From contig CAZVLB010000005.1 of NCBI GenBank assembly GCA_964627935.1, positions 124,001 through 188,000 of the forward strand: a DNA stretch of 64,000 nt. Reading direction: 5' to 3'. Shown here in pieces: positions 1 through 8,791 of the stretch; position 1 is the stretch's first letter, and every line of letters starts with the position of its first letter. Both the position numbers and the translations under genes were made by a program. Under the pieces are notes generated by a model. That model did no database searches, was not told where the DNA came from, and saw only the letters and a list, made by a program, of their open reading frames with translations. The DNA comes from JAABVY01 sp964627935. GTDB lineage: Bacteria > Zixibacteria > MSB-5A5 > JAABVY01.

Positions 1-2
1 AT

Positions 3-596
3 TTCACCGCCAGGGTGTCATTTGTAGGCCTTTTGTTCTCACTCTGCCTGTTTTTGTTCGGATGGCAGTTTACGCGCAAAATCTGGTTTGCATTCTTCTT
101 TATGCTGTTCATGATACCGATTCCCTATGTGATCTACTACGCCATAACATTTCCTATGCAGTTGTTTGCATCAAAGGTATCGACCGAGGTTTTGCAGGGA
201 ATTGGCCTGCCGTTAATCCGTCAGGGGAATATCATCCATATTCCGGGCTATTCGCTGGAAGTGGCCGAGGCCTGCAGCGGGATCAGATCGCTGTTTTCAC
301 TATTAGCGCTGGGCGCTTTGTTCGCATATTTTACTCAGCCCAACCGAGTGAAGGCCGTGATCCTGTTCCTTTCAACGATTCCGATAGCGATTGCCGGCAA
401 TGTTTTCCGCGTAACCGTGACAGCTTTGTCGGCCCATACCATATCGATAAAATTTGCCGAGGGGATCCTGCATGAGATCTCGGGCATTATAGTATTTGTA
501 TTTTCATTAATCCTGCTGTTCATATTTGGAGCTATACTGAAATGGAAAAAGCCGGAATTCAAAAGTCAGCGTTTGCAGTCATCGTCGCGCTCCTGA
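3..596 (+). CDS. Exosortase (EpsH/Xrt family), 5' end outside window
   Basis: Integral membrane cysteine protease-transpeptidase that processes C-terminal sorting tags such as PEP-CTERM. The reading frame is already open at the left edge, so the N-terminus is missing; an internal GTG at position 15 is probably not the real start. The expected active-site pattern is visible: Cys in EACSGIRS (Cys codon 273-275), Arg in NVFRVT, and His in LHEISG, spaced between hydrophobic helices as in exosortases. The 3' end overlaps the next gene by 55 bases, which implies co-transcription with the EpsI-like gene. No PEP-CTERM substrate was seen in this window. Family assignment is firm; the subtype is not. 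Confidence 0.9.
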   Translation, partial: FTARVSFVGLLFSLCLFLFGWQFTRKIWFAFFFMLFMIPIPYVIYYAITFPMQLFASKVSTEVLQGIGLPLIRQGNIIHIPGYSLEVAEACSGIRSLFSLLALGALFAYFTQPNRVKAVILFLSTIPIAIAGNVFRVTVTALSAHTISIKFAEGILHEISGIIVFVFSLILLFIFGAILKWKKPEFKSQRLQSSSRS

Positions 597-1201
597 TCCT
601 GACCGGATCGGCCGCCTATGCATTGCGCTATATGAATGTCGAGCCGGATGAGCTGGCGGATTTCGATAAGATACCACAAAATCTCAATGGCTGGGAAGCC
701 GAAGAGGTCTTCTTCTCGGAGGCCACTTATGATATTCTAAAGGCAACCGAGACAACCACGCGCATCTACCATTCCGACCATGAGCTTTTGCCCGTGCTGT
801 TTATCGGCTATTTCAAGGATCAAAAATACGGCTCGCAGATACATTCACCGCGCCATTGTCTGCCCGGCAGCGGATGGGGCATTCTGTCTCACACACAGAG
901 GGAAATCGAGGTCAATGGACGCACAATTCCCATCAACTATGTGCTGATCGGGTCCCGCAATCAGTTGCAGCTGATGTACTACTGGTTCGAAACCAGATCA
1001 GGTACTATCACCAATGAATTCGGGTTGAAATTCAACCTGTTCATGAATGCGCTCTTCATGAAACCGACTGACGCCGCATTTTTACGCCTGACAGTCAATC
1101 TCCCCAACGAGAATTCGATCAGGCAGGGTGAGCAGATTCTGATGAGCTTTCTCGAGGATTTCCTGCCTGCGATTGAAAAGAGCTTGCCTTTTGAAGGCTG
1201 A
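542..1201 (+). CDS. EpsI-type exosortase-associated protein
   Basis: A 219-residue protein with an N-terminal signal anchor (about residues 10-30) and a periplasmic domain. The stretch QIHSPRHCLPGSGW, about residues 100-113, is typical of the EpsI domain found fused to or next to exosortases. Here it is a separate protein overlapping the exosortase frame, so the two probably act together in exopolysaccharide-linked protein sorting. The molecular activity of EpsI proteins is not established. The gene is 17 bases upstream of the UbiA-family gene and likely shares its transcript. Confidence 0.85.
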   Translation: MEKAGIQKSAFAVIVALLILTGSAAYALRYMNVEPDELADFDKIPQNLNGWEAEEVFFSEATYDILKATETTTRIYHSDHELLPVLFIGYFKDQKYGSQIHSPRHCLPGSGWGILSHTQREIEVNGRTIPINYVLIGSRNQLQLMYYWFETRSGTITNEFGLKFNLFMNALFMKPTDAAFLRLTVNLPNENSIRQGEQILMSFLEDFLPAIEKSLPFEG

Positions 1202-1218
1202 TCAAAGATATTCAATGC

Positions 1219-2094
1219 ATGTCCATGGCTTATCTCAAGGCTCTGCGCCCCGAACAATGGTCCAAAAATCTGATAGTCTTCGCCGGGCTGATTTTCGCCC
1301 GTGCCTTCACGCAAACCGAACTTATAATCGAAGCAACCATAGCCTTCATAATCTTCTGTTTTGCATCATCTGCCATTTACATATTCAATGATCTGGTCGA
1401 TATTGAGCGAGACCGCAGCCATCCCAAGAAGAAATTCCGCCCGATAGCATCCGGCAAAGTAAACAAACAGACCGCCTATATTATCTCCGCCATACTCATG
1501 ATCGGGTCAGCCGCGGGATCATATTTACTGCTGAATGAGTATTTTTTCTGGGCCGTATTCAGCTATATCGTACTGAACATTCTCTATTCATTGAGTTTAA
1601 AGCAAATCGTCATTATTGATGTCATGTCTATCGCCGCCGGATTCGTGCTTCGTGCTGTCGGAGGAGCGGTCGCCATCGGTGTGGAGATATCGTCATGGCT
1701 GGTTATCTGCACAACCCTGCTGGCGCTGTTTCTTGGATTCGGGAAACGCAGGCATGAGCTCGTGCTTCTGAACAGCACCGCCGCGGAACATAGAACAATA
1801 CTCGAAAAATACAGCATAAGCCTTCTGGATCAGCTGATTTCAATCGTTACCGCGGCTACGATAATCGCTTATGCGATTTACACCCTGTTCGGGCAGGCTC
1901 CTGAAAAGTACGGCGCAACTCACCTGGAACTGACTATACCATTCGTAATCTATGGTATCTTCAGATACCTGTACCTGATACATAAAAAAGAAGCCGGCGG
2001 ATCGCCGGCCAAAATTCTGTATACCGATATTCCTATCCTTTTAACCGTTATTCTCTGGATAATATCGGTAATCCTGCTCTTATATGTAATCTGA
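1219..2094 (+). CDS. UbiA-family prenyltransferase, decaprenyl-phosphate phosphoribosyltransferase-like
   Basis: A 291-residue polytopic membrane protein with about eight to nine hydrophobic helices. The UbiA aspartate motif NDLVDIERD lies near residue 57, followed by HPKKKFRPIASG. The N-terminal pattern LRPEQWSKNLIVFAGLIFA is characteristic of the branch that includes 5-phosphoribosyl-1-pyrophosphate:decaprenyl-phosphate phosphoribosyltransferase, which makes polyprenyl-phosphoribose for cell-envelope glycans. The neighbouring exosortase/EpsI pair supports a role in envelope glycan or exopolysaccharide synthesis, but the prenyl substrate cannot be read from sequence. The stop codon sits two bases from the stop of convergent dnaN, leaving no room for a separate terminator. 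Confidence 0.8.
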   Translation: MSMAYLKALRPEQWSKNLIVFAGLIFARAFTQTELIIEATIAFIIFCFASSAIYIFNDLVDIERDRSHPKKKFRPIASGKVNKQTAYIISAILMIGSAAGSYLLLNEYFFWAVFSYIVLNILYSLSLKQIVIIDVMSIAAGFVLRAVGGAVAIGVEISSWLVICTTLLALFLGFGKRRHELVLLNSTAAEHRTILEKYSISLLDQLISIVTAATIIAYAIYTLFGQAPEKYGATHLELTIPFVIYGIFRYLYLIHKKEAGGSPAKILYTDIPILLTVILWIISVILLLYVI

Positions 2095-2096
2095 GA

Positions 2097-3221
2097 CTAT
2101 TCCGCCAGCCTGAGAGGCATAATCAGGCAGAGATAATCCTCCTTCTTATCAGCAGCATAAATAATACCGGCCGCTACAGGAGTGGAAAGCTCAAACACAA
2201 CCTCTTCCGAGTCGATCTGTTTGAGCACATCGGCCACATAACTGGCATTATAGCCCAGTTCCAGACGTTCTCCACCGTATTCACATGGAAGAACCTCCTT
2301 GGCTTCGCCGCCCAGGTCAACATTGGTGGCAGAAAGTTCGAGATTGTTCTTGTCCATGGCAAAACGTACCTGATGAGTCAGGGAATTCGACAGAATCGAT
2401 ACCCGGCGCACCGCGGCATGGAGCTCCTCGCGGTTGACTATCAAGCGTTTGTCATTGTCGTCCGGAATAACCTGTTCATAGTTGGGATACGGCCCCTCTA
2501 TCAGGCGTGATGATATGACTGTTAATGCATCATTGTCACCGGGAATCGAGAATGTGATATTTTTATCTCCAAATACAACACCGATTTCAATATCCTCTTC
2601 CCCGATAATCCTGTTCAAATAGTTCATGGCTTTGGGCGGGATAATCAAATCATCGGCAACGCCACTCAATTTGGAATTGTCGATACGCATACGGGCCAGG
2701 CGATGACCATCGGTGGCCACCATAACCATCTTGTCGCCGGCAGTTTGCCACAGGATACCATTTAATGCCGGACGGGTTTCATCGGTGGATACCGCAAATT
2801 GTGTCTTGCGCACCATGCGGGAAACATCCTTGCCCGGAATCCTAATCTCCTTGGCCTTTTTATACTCGGGTAAACGGGGAAATTCGTCAGGGGATATGCT
2901 GGACAGCTTATATGATCCTCGTTCAGCTTTGATTTCCACACGGCTTCCGGATAACTCAACCTGTATTTCTGATTGCGGAAGTTCGCGGACTATTTCATTG
3001 ATAGTCTTGGCCGGGACGGTAAAAGTGCCCTTTTTGGAGGGTTTCAGCTTCAAAGTCGTTGATACCGAAATATCCAGATCCGTAGCCGAAAATGTGATTT
3101 CATTATCTTCAGCACTTACCAGTATATTTCCAAGAATAGGAAGAGTTGTCTTGGATGGTATCGCATTCATTACGATCTGCAGGACCTCTTCGAACTGCGA
3201 TTTTGATATCGTAAACTTCAT
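2097..3221 (-). CDS. dnaN: DNA polymerase III beta subunit (sliding clamp)
   Basis: The ring-shaped processivity clamp of the replicative polymerase. At 374 residues it has the normal family length and three clamp domains of about 120 residues each. Recognisable family segments include MKFTISKSQFEEVLQIV at the start, the ATDLDISV region, ATDGHRLA near residue 170, and the C-terminal MPLRLAE ending typical of DnaN, which contributes to the partner-binding pocket. It lies downstream of dnaA on the same strand after a 280-base AT-rich gap, which is the classical dnaA-dnaN order at bacterial origins. Confidence 0.97.
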   Translation of the reverse strand: MKFTISKSQFEEVLQIVMNAIPSKTTLPILGNILVSAEDNEITFSATDLDISVSTTLKLKPSKKGTFTVPAKTINEIVRELPQSEIQVELSGSRVEIKAERGSYKLSSISPDEFPRLPEYKKAKEIRIPGKDVSRMVRKTQFAVSTDETRPALNGILWQTAGDKMVMVATDGHRLARMRIDNSKLSGVADDLIIPPKAMNYLNRIIGEEDIEIGVVFGDKNITFSIPGDNDALTVISSRLIEGPYPNYEQVIPDDNDKRLIVNREELHAAVRRVSILSNSLTHQVRFAMDKNNLELSATNVDLGGEAKEVLPCEYGGERLELGYNASYVADVLKQIDSEEVVFELSTPVAAGIIYAADKKEDYLCLIMPLRLAE

Positions 3222-3501
3222 TTACCGCTCCTTGAATTATCCGCTTTCGTTTTCATTTGCACACACAGTATCTTATTTTCTGTTTATATATCTCTTTTAA
3301 ATAGTAATAATAATACTGTGTACAGTGTTGAAATTTACCTCAGATTTTCGGAAGTTCAAATAAATATTGTTCTTACGCTTTGTAAATATAAAAATTCTAT
3401 GTGGAAAAGCTTTTGATTTTTTTGTGATAAAGCCTGCCTTTTGAACATGTTGATAAGTTTTAACATTTCAACCCCAGATTCCCACATGTTATAGACACCT
3501 G
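3222..3501. other. Candidate oriC, dnaA-dnaN intergenic region
   Basis: A 280-base AT-rich stretch between dnaA and dnaN with A/T-run tracts at 3285-3320 and 3355-3395. DnaA-box-like 9-mers on the minus strand are TTTTCCACA (3400-3408) and TTATCAACA (3448-3456), each one mismatch from TTATCCACA. A TTCCCACA match near 3479 is weaker. The region must also hold the dnaN ribosome binding site and possibly a promoter. The Bacillus-type origin also lies partly here. Assignment rests on position, AT content and boxes; GC skew was not calculated. Confidence 0.55.
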
Positions 3502-4872
3502 TCACACATACAAAGAATTGATGATAGAATCAATCTGTAATTTAAATTTTACATCCTTTTTCATCAGGTTCTTAATATGATTACAGGCGTGTATGACCGT
3601 GGAATGATCCCGTCCGCCAAACTTGGCCCCGACAACCTTCAATGACGATGAGGTCAGTGTACGGCAGAGATACATGGCAATCTGACGAGCCAGGACAACC
3701 TCCTGGGTTTTTTTCTTGGCCCGCAGAAGTTCCTCCGGGACACGCTGAATTTCGGCCACTTTTTTCTGTATCTTCTCAATAGTCAGTGGTTTACGATCTG
3801 TTTTAATCACATCTTTAAGGACATAATGGGCCAGGTCGACTGTGATTTCCTTGTTCTTCAACGATGCATAAGCGCACAGCCGGATAACACATCCCTCCAA
3901 CTCACGAATATTTGATTTAACCGACTCGGCGATAAATGAAATCACCTCGATCGGCAGGCAGATATTCTCGGCCTCACATTTCTTTTTCAGAATAGCCATG
4001 CGGGTTTCCAGGTTGGGAGGCTGAATATCGACTACCAGGCCCCATGAAAAACGCGACAGGAGCCTTTCCTCCAGACCCATAATTTCATTCGGCGGCCGAT
4101 CTGCCGTCAACACAATCTGCCTGCCGTTCTGGTAAAGAGCGTTAAATGTGTGAAAGAACTGCTCCTGAGTCGATTCCTTGCCTGTGAAAAATTGGATATC
4201 ATCGATCAAGAGCACATCACAGCCACGATAAAGCGAAGCGAAATTGCCGATCGTATGATCCGTGATCGAACTGATGAAATCATTGGTGAATTTTTCCGAG
4301 GTGACATAGATCACTTTTGATCCGGGATCTGTCTCTATACAATAATTTCCGACAGCCTGGATCAGATGGGTTTTTCCAAGTCCCACCCCCCCGTAGATAA
4401 AAAGAGGATTATACTGGGTCCCTCCGGGAGCCTCGGCCACTGCCAGTGCCGCGGCATGTGCGAACTGATTTGAATCACCCACTACAAAACTGTCGAAACT
4501 GTACTTTTCGTTCAAAGGAAACTTACCGCTGTAAGTCGATCCACGGCCGGGCTTGTTTTTCGATTCGGCCCTGCTGCCAGTGCTGCTTTCGGATGGAAAG
4601 ATATTGATCTGGTTGTTCCCCTTTGAGTTAATCGCGAATTCGCAGTTCAGCGGACGCTGGGCAACCTGGGCCAGCGCCTCATGAATGTGTGCCAGGTAAT
4701 GTTCACGAATCCAATCCCCGACAAATCTGTTCGGTACCCCCACTTTTAAGGTCCCGTTGTCCTGAGAAAGAGCCTCGGTCGGCCTGAGCCAGGTGCAAAA
4801 ACTCTGCTTGCTGATCCTTTTTGACAGGTAACCGAGCACCTCTGACCATAATGCTTGCGGTTCAGAAGACAT
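3502..4872 (-). CDS. dnaA: Chromosomal replication initiator DnaA
   Basis: AAA+ ATPase that binds DnaA boxes and opens the origin. The 456-residue protein has the usual four parts: an N-terminal domain I (about residues 1-80, with WSEVLGYLSKRISKQSFCTW), a short low-complexity linker, the AAA+ core starting at LNEKYSFDSFVVGDSNQFA with Walker A GGVGLGKTH and Walker B LLIDDIQF, and a C-terminal box-binding domain with GGRDHSTVIHAC. An AAGGA ribosome binding site precedes the ATG. DnaA-box-like sequences lie on both sides of the gene, suggesting autoregulation and a bipartite origin. Confidence 0.98.
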   Translation of the reverse strand: MSSEPQALWSEVLGYLSKRISKQSFCTWLRPTEALSQDNGTLKVGVPNRFVGDWIREHYLAHIHEALAQVAQRPLNCEFAINSKGNNQINIFPSESSTGSRAESKNKPGRGSTYSGKFPLNEKYSFDSFVVGDSNQFAHAAALAVAEAPGGTQYNPLFIYGGVGLGKTHLIQAVGNYCIETDPGSKVIYVTSEKFTNDFISSITDHTIGNFASLYRGCDVLLIDDIQFFTGKESTQEQFFHTFNALYQNGRQIVLTADRPPNEIMGLEERLLSRFSWGLVVDIQPPNLETRMAILKKKCEAENICLPIEVISFIAESVKSNIRELEGCVIRLCAYASLKNKEITVDLAHYVLKDVIKTDRKPLTIEKIQKKVAEIQRVPEELLRAKKKTQEVVLARQIAMYLCRTLTSSSLKVVGAKFGGRDHSTVIHACNHIKNLMKKDVKFKLQIDSIINSLYV

Positions 4873-5238
4873 TAGACCATCCTTTAGGTTTTCAACAATT
4901 GTGGAAAAGATATAAACTGAATAACGATAACTACATGCAAAGGATTCGAGCGAGTATTAACATCGAGTTACTAACATTTTTGCGTCTATCCCTCACTGTT
5001 TTGCCCTAAAAATCAGCCCAAAATAGAGTTGTCCACACTCTGTTAACATATTATCATTCAATAGCTTCCGGGGAATATGATACGCTTTTGCGGGGGGCTT
5101 GTCAAGCGATTTGAGGCTTATTTATAAAAAACCTTAATCTGCTGCTAACAATAAAATTAGGCTGTTTCCCATGATGATTTTTGGAAACAGCCCCTTGCAC
5201 TAAATTCTGCATTTTGAATCAGATTGCCGTAAAACAAC
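4873..5238. other. dnaA upstream region with DnaA-box-like sites
   Basis: This 366-base non-coding stretch upstream of dnaA contains TTTTCCACA on the minus strand (4900-4908), the same 9-mer as at 3400-3408, and TTGTCCACA on the plus strand (5029-5037). The first lies within about 30 bases of the dnaA start and could repress dnaA. It also holds the terminator of the mrp-like gene near 5150-5192. Together with the dnaA-dnaN gap it could form a two-part origin. Confidence 0.5.
5150..5192 (-). terminator. Likely terminator of the mrp-like gene
   Basis: Inverted repeat GGCTGTTTCC (5160-5169) and GGAAACAGCC (5183-5192), a 10-bp perfect stem with a 13-base loop. Read on the minus strand it is followed by TAATTTTATTG, a modest U-rich tract, about 50 bases past the mrp-like stop codon. 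Confidence 0.65.
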
Positions 5239-6324
5239 TTATGACGGCACTTTCATATCCAGGAGCTGAGCGATCCGTTTGGCGCAATCGTTGTAAATCC
5301 GGCTGATACCTGATTTATCGCCGTTCTCCCAGATTATTGGCGTGCCTTCATCGGAGGCCTCGCGGATCTTCTTGTCGAGCGGAATTTCTCCCAGGAGCTG
5401 TGAGCCCAGGGATTCCGCCAGACGATTTCCGCCGCCCTGCCCGAAAATATATTCCTTCTCACCATCGGGAAGCTGATAGTAAGACATGTTTTCAATAACA
5501 CCGAGGACATCCAGGTTGACTTTCTCGGCCATCCGTCCCACCCTCAGGGCCACATTGGCGGCCGCTTTCTGAGGAGTGGTTATCACCAGCAGTTTCGATG
5601 CGGTGAACTTCTGGGCAATCGTGATAGTCACATCGCCGGTACCCGGAGGCAGATCAATCAGCAGAAAGTCGAGGTCGCCCCAGTGCACATCGCCCATAAA
5701 CTGCTGAATCGCCTTGTGCAACATCGGCCCGCGCCAGACCACAGGAGTATCCTCATCCAGAAACAGACCCATAGATATGATTTTTATGCCATTTCTTTCC
5801 GGCGGGATTATCATGTTCTCTATTATAGTGGGATTGCCTTTTACTCCCAGCATGCGCGGAATCGAAAATCCGTAAACATCGGCATCCAGCACACCAACCG
5901 AGAATCCCATCTCCGACAATGATGCTGCCAGATTGGCAGTTACTGTCGATTTGCCGACACCGCCCTTGCCAGAGGAGATGCAGATAATATTTTTGGCGAA
6001 ATCTGTAGAGGGGCCCTCTTCTTCGGCTCCACCCTGATATTTGGAAAGTATTCTCTGCGACAGATTCTGACGTTCCTCGTCACTCATCGCTCCGAAAACC
6101 ACCTCGACATCCTTGACACCCTCAAGCTCGAGGACCTTGTTCGAAACCTCATCATTGATCCTGGCCTTGAGCGGACATCCGGGAATGGTCAGCTTGATCT
6201 GTACCCGTACCTTATCGCCATCGACCTCGATATTGTCGACCATGCCCAGATCCGTTATTGGTCGTCCGATTTCGGGATCATCGACCTGTTTCAGTATTTC
6301 AAATACCTGATCTTTGTTAACCAT
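5239..6324 (-). CDS. Mrp/ApbC/NBP35-type P-loop ATPase with N-terminal MIP18 domain
   Basis: Iron-sulfur cluster carrier family. Residues about 1-85 form a MIP18/DUF59 domain (DPEIGRPITDLGMVD), and the ATPase domain begins near residue 108 with the deviant Walker A CISSGKGGVGKST. LLIDLPPGTGDV and ENMSYY follow in order. In many family members the ENMS segment leads into a CxxC pair that binds a bridging cluster; here the following residues are QLPDGEKEYIFGQGGG, with no cysteine. The protein may therefore handle clusters differently or not at all. No isc/suf genes are adjacent, although a cysteine-desulfurase-like gene lies about 3 kb away. Confidence 0.9.
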   Translation of the reverse strand: MVNKDQVFEILKQVDDPEIGRPITDLGMVDNIEVDGDKVRVQIKLTIPGCPLKARINDEVSNKVLELEGVKDVEVVFGAMSDEERQNLSQRILSKYQGGAEEEGPSTDFAKNIICISSGKGGVGKSTVTANLAASLSEMGFSVGVLDADVYGFSIPRMLGVKGNPTIIENMIIPPERNGIKIISMGLFLDEDTPVVWRGPMLHKAIQQFMGDVHWGDLDFLLIDLPPGTGDVTITIAQKFTASKLLVITTPQKAAANVALRVGRMAEKVNLDVLGVIENMSYYQLPDGEKEYIFGQGGGNRLAESLGSQLLGEIPLDKKIREASDEGTPIIWENGDKSGISRIYNDCAKRIAQLLDMKVPS

Positions 6325-6486
6325 TATGCCATCCTTTATAGCAATTGAGTATTACAGTTTAATAAGCAGGTTAAAATGCAACAAAAGGCCGTAAATGTCA
6401 AAGGCCTTAATGCTTTTTTTGTACATAACAGGAGAGATTTGGTTCTGTTCCGCATGCAGATTTCAGAAAGTATTCGATCCTGAATA

Positions 6487-6517
6487 TAAAAAAGGCCCCG
6501 AAATCACTTCCGGGGCC
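6487..6517 (-). terminator. Intrinsic terminator of the dockerin gene
   Basis: Stem GGCCCCG (6494-6500) and CGGGGCC (6511-6517) with a 10-base loop. On the minus strand it is followed directly by a run of six T, 22 bases past the stop codon of the dockerin protein gene. Confidence 0.85.
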
Positions 6518-6539
6518 ATAAATCGGTATTTTCCTGCGA

Positions 6540-7418
6540 TTATTCGTCACCCAGGCAGCACGGTTCCGGTCCGCCGTTGAAGATGTAATTTATCAGGTAC
6601 TGGAGGTCATTCATATTGGGAATATCGCCCGAACAATCGACGTCACCCCGTTCGATTGGATCGGGAGCCGCACCGCTTTTGAACAGGTAGTCCACAAGGA
6701 ATACCGGATCGAGCAGGCTGATCTTGTCATCACCGTTGACATCGCCGCAGAAATATCCCAGTCCGCAGTCGAAGATGATTCCACCGGTGACATAGTCAAG
6801 GAACCTGAAGGGAACTTCTTCAATAGATTCCAGGCATGTTTTCGGGGCACCGCCGAAATTCGGATCGCCGGTGATATCGTTGCCGTCAAAATCGGTCACA
6901 TAATCTGAGAACCAGAGAGTGTCCTGGTCGGTGTTGATAAACAGGTTGTCAAAGCAGTCTTCCCAGTAAAACCCGACCGGCGTGGATGTACACGAGTAGA
7001 CCGAATCGGATGCTGTCTGGAATACCAGGGTCACGATTTCACCCGGACCCGCCAGGCAGGTGGCCGTCTGGCCGTTGTCGAAATACTCGGCCACAGCCTC
7101 GATTTTTATCAGATCATAATCACATCCGTCACAGGGCTCCACGATATAATTGAAGTATTCCCAGTTGCAGGCCTCAAAAAGTGAACCGAATGAGGCATTG
7201 GTCAATGTCAGCGCATCCGGGTCGAAATAGATCGACATATTGAAGCTGCCGATTTCGAATCCGCCGCGATTGAGATCGATTGAAAGCAGGACTTCGCTGT
7301 TTAAATCGACATCGGGCGCCTTTTCAATCGTGACCACATTCCAGCTGCGAGCCATGAGAGGAGATAAAGCCAATAAGATCAGGGACAGGGTGAGGATGAT
7401 CAGGGCTTTGAATTTCAT
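6540..7418 (-). CDS. Secreted protein with cohesin-like and dockerin domains
   Basis: A 292-residue exported protein. Residues 1-23 form a signal peptide ending at LMARS. The middle is a beta-rich domain (VDLNSEVLLSIDLNRGGFEIGSF, quoted here in part as GGFEIGSFNMSIYFDPDALT) resembling the cohesin fold, with several paired cysteines. The last 70 residues carry two dockerin-type calcium loops, GDVNGDDKISLLD and GDVDCSGDIPNMNDL, each followed by a hydrophobic helix (VFLVDYLF, LQYLINYIF). Such dockerins are abundant in FCB and candidate phyla that are not cellulolytic, so a cellulosome need not be assumed. A GGAGG site precedes the ATG, and it has its own terminator. Confidence 0.8.
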   Translation of the reverse strand: MKFKALIILTLSLILLALSPLMARSWNVVTIEKAPDVDLNSEVLLSIDLNRGGFEIGSFNMSIYFDPDALTLTNASFGSLFEACNWEYFNYIVEPCDGCDYDLIKIEAVAEYFDNGQTATCLAGPGEIVTLVFQTASDSVYSCTSTPVGFYWEDCFDNLFINTDQDTLWFSDYVTDFDGNDITGDPNFGGAPKTCLESIEEVPFRFLDYVTGGIIFDCGLGYFCGDVNGDDKISLLDPVFLVDYLFKSGAAPDPIERGDVDCSGDIPNMNDLQYLINYIFNGGPEPCCLGDE

Positions 7419-7805
7419 TTAAACCTCCGATATATTCTCTGCTATAATCTAAGTTTCGGAATATTCTATTACAAGTTTATCAAGATAAGTATAACGCTTT
7501 CATTTTGCCAAAAGCCATCAAGCGGCTGCATTAAATCGGGCATGTATACGCGAGTATGCATCTTCGCCGCAATAATACCTGTGCGGCCGGTAAATTTTAA
7601 CCCGTCTTAATATATATTTTATCCCGCTTTTGGCAACAGGAAAATCCATCACGCCAAGCTCTTAGGGCACGAATTTGAAGTCTCACTATAATCCGGATTT
7701 GATAGTATCCCGTTATCGGAGTTGTATTTATAAGCATTCGGCCGACATGACCGCTGTGCTAAATTTATACAATTCTTATGATTATAACAAAAGCAGAAAA
7801 TCCGA
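7419..7805. other. Gene-free stretch upstream of the dockerin gene
   Basis: These 387 bases lie between the last gene of the duplicated small-gene module and the dockerin gene start. The part next to the dockerin gene is AT-rich and probably holds its promoter, but no -35/-10 pair is convincing. Open frames here on both strands are short and have no ribosome binding site. I see no tRNA-like or strongly folded element. Confidence 0.5.
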
Positions 7806-8111
7806 CTATCGGCCGTTTGGGGCAGTTTGTTTCTCGGCCTGGGCGTATTCATCGATTACGGTGTGGATTATCTCCGGGCTCTTAAAATTGGTGGGGATTA
7901 TGAAATGCAGACGAAGAGAGTTCTCATCCGGGGTCTCCACACGGATATGGGTATCATTCTTGATCTTAAAAAATTCGGCCCGGCTTACCAGTTTGCGCAG
8001 TACCAGGAATAGCTGGTCCACCGACTGCTTGAGAGCGGAGAAATCCGGTATATTATATGAAAGGACCGTCTGTGAATCCTTAAAAGTGACTGTAGGCTTG
8101 ATCATTTTCAT
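7806..8111 (-). CDS. Small protein of unrecognised family 2 (downstream copy of duplicated pair)
   Basis: A 101-residue protein with no signal peptide and no membrane segment; I do not recognise the family. It is clearly related to the product of 8510-8782: both share T[VI]L[ST]YN[IL] near residue 15, a DQ[LI]F..L[RK]KL segment in a predicted helix, an aromatic stretch EFFKI / QFYEL, and a [DN]T.I. strand. The order of predicted strands and one helix suggests a compact alpha/beta fold. Its ATG overlaps the stop of 8108-8380 as ATGA, so the two are translationally coupled, as would suit subunits of one complex. Confidence 0.75.
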   Translation of the reverse strand: MKMIKPTVTFKDSQTVLSYNIPDFSALKQSVDQLFLVLRKLVSRAEFFKIKNDTHIRVETPDENSLRLHFIIPTNFKSPEIIHTVIDEYAQAEKQTAPNGR

Positions 8112-8380
8112 CGACTATTTCTGCCATTCTCTTTTTTCTTCTCGGGATGCATATATTCCACAGGTACCTTGAGGCTTAATATCATTGAAGATGTTTTCGG
8201 ATTAAGTGGCATGGCCTCGGCCCGGATCGATGTTTCCGCTTCCGGTAATGTTGTCGGTGTGCAGGAGCCTCGGAGTATATGCGTGACTGTATTGACGACA
8301 TCCTTGAGGTCATCAAGAGATGAGACCAGGTACTTGATATGCTTTACTTCCCGCTTTTTCTTCATGAATTTCAGACCCAT
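8108..8380 (-). CDS. Small protein of unrecognised family 1 (downstream copy of duplicated pair)
   Basis: A 90-residue protein, lysine-rich at the start and the end, without signal peptide. It matches the product of 8792-9049 along most of its length: KYLVSSLDDLKDVV here against RYLVSSLDDVRDIV there, then a variable middle with a glutamate, then K.SS.ILS and a proline- and lysine-rich tail. Function unknown. The ATG at 8380 has only a weak GGATGG upstream; Met6 (8365) is an alternative start. It is translationally coupled to 7806-8111. Confidence 0.75.
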   Translation of the reverse strand: MGLKFMKKKREVKHIKYLVSSLDDLKDVVNTVTHILRGSCTPTTLPEAETSIRAEAMPLNPKTSSMILSLKVPVEYMHPEKKKENGRNSR

Positions 8381-8509
8381 ATACAGCCATCCGCTTCTGA
8401 TTAGATTACTGCGCCTAATTCAGATATCGGCAGATCGGCGATAAAGTTGACTTGCTATCTTTCAGGGAAGAGGGAGGTTTTGTCTTTTCGATCAGTGCAA
8501 CAGAAACGC

Positions 8510-8782
8510 TCATTCAGGAGTAATCCATTTACGGATATTTTCTTCCGAGACCGCTTCCGGGAAGGATATGGTTATTTGCGGATGCTTCATCTCGGAATCA
8601 CCCGGCTGCGTTTTAATTATTGTATTCTTGCGCAGTTCATAGAACTGGTAGCGTGGTCCCAGTTTTTTCAAGATACCGAAAATCTGGTCATTAATGGCCT
8701 GCAGCGACTGAAATGATTTGAGATTGTATGTCAGGATAGTCCTGTTTCCCTGATAATTTACCTGTGGCACTATTTCGGTCAT
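8510..8782 (-). CDS. Small protein of unrecognised family 2 (upstream copy of duplicated pair)
   Basis: A 90-residue cytoplasmic-looking protein, paralogous to the product of 7806-8111 (TILTYNLKSF against TVLSYNIPDF; DQIFGILKKL against DQLFLVLRKL). It starts nine bases after the stop of 8792-9049. No catalytic motif, metal site or nucleotide-binding loop is visible. Two similar small proteins encoded as a pair, twice, argue for a heteromeric complex rather than an enzyme, but that is inference. Confidence 0.75.
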   Translation of the reverse strand: MTEIVPQVNYQGNRTILTYNLKSFQSLQAINDQIFGILKKLGPRYQFYELRKNTIIKTQPGDSEMKHPQITISFPEAVSEENIRKWITPE

Positions 8783-8791
8783 TATTGCGGC

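Noticed and set aside
7649..8172. Short open frames on both strands downstream of the duplicated module
   Set aside because: No ribosome binding sites and no similarity to the real module genes; the plus-strand frame overlaps the well-supported gene at 7806-8111.
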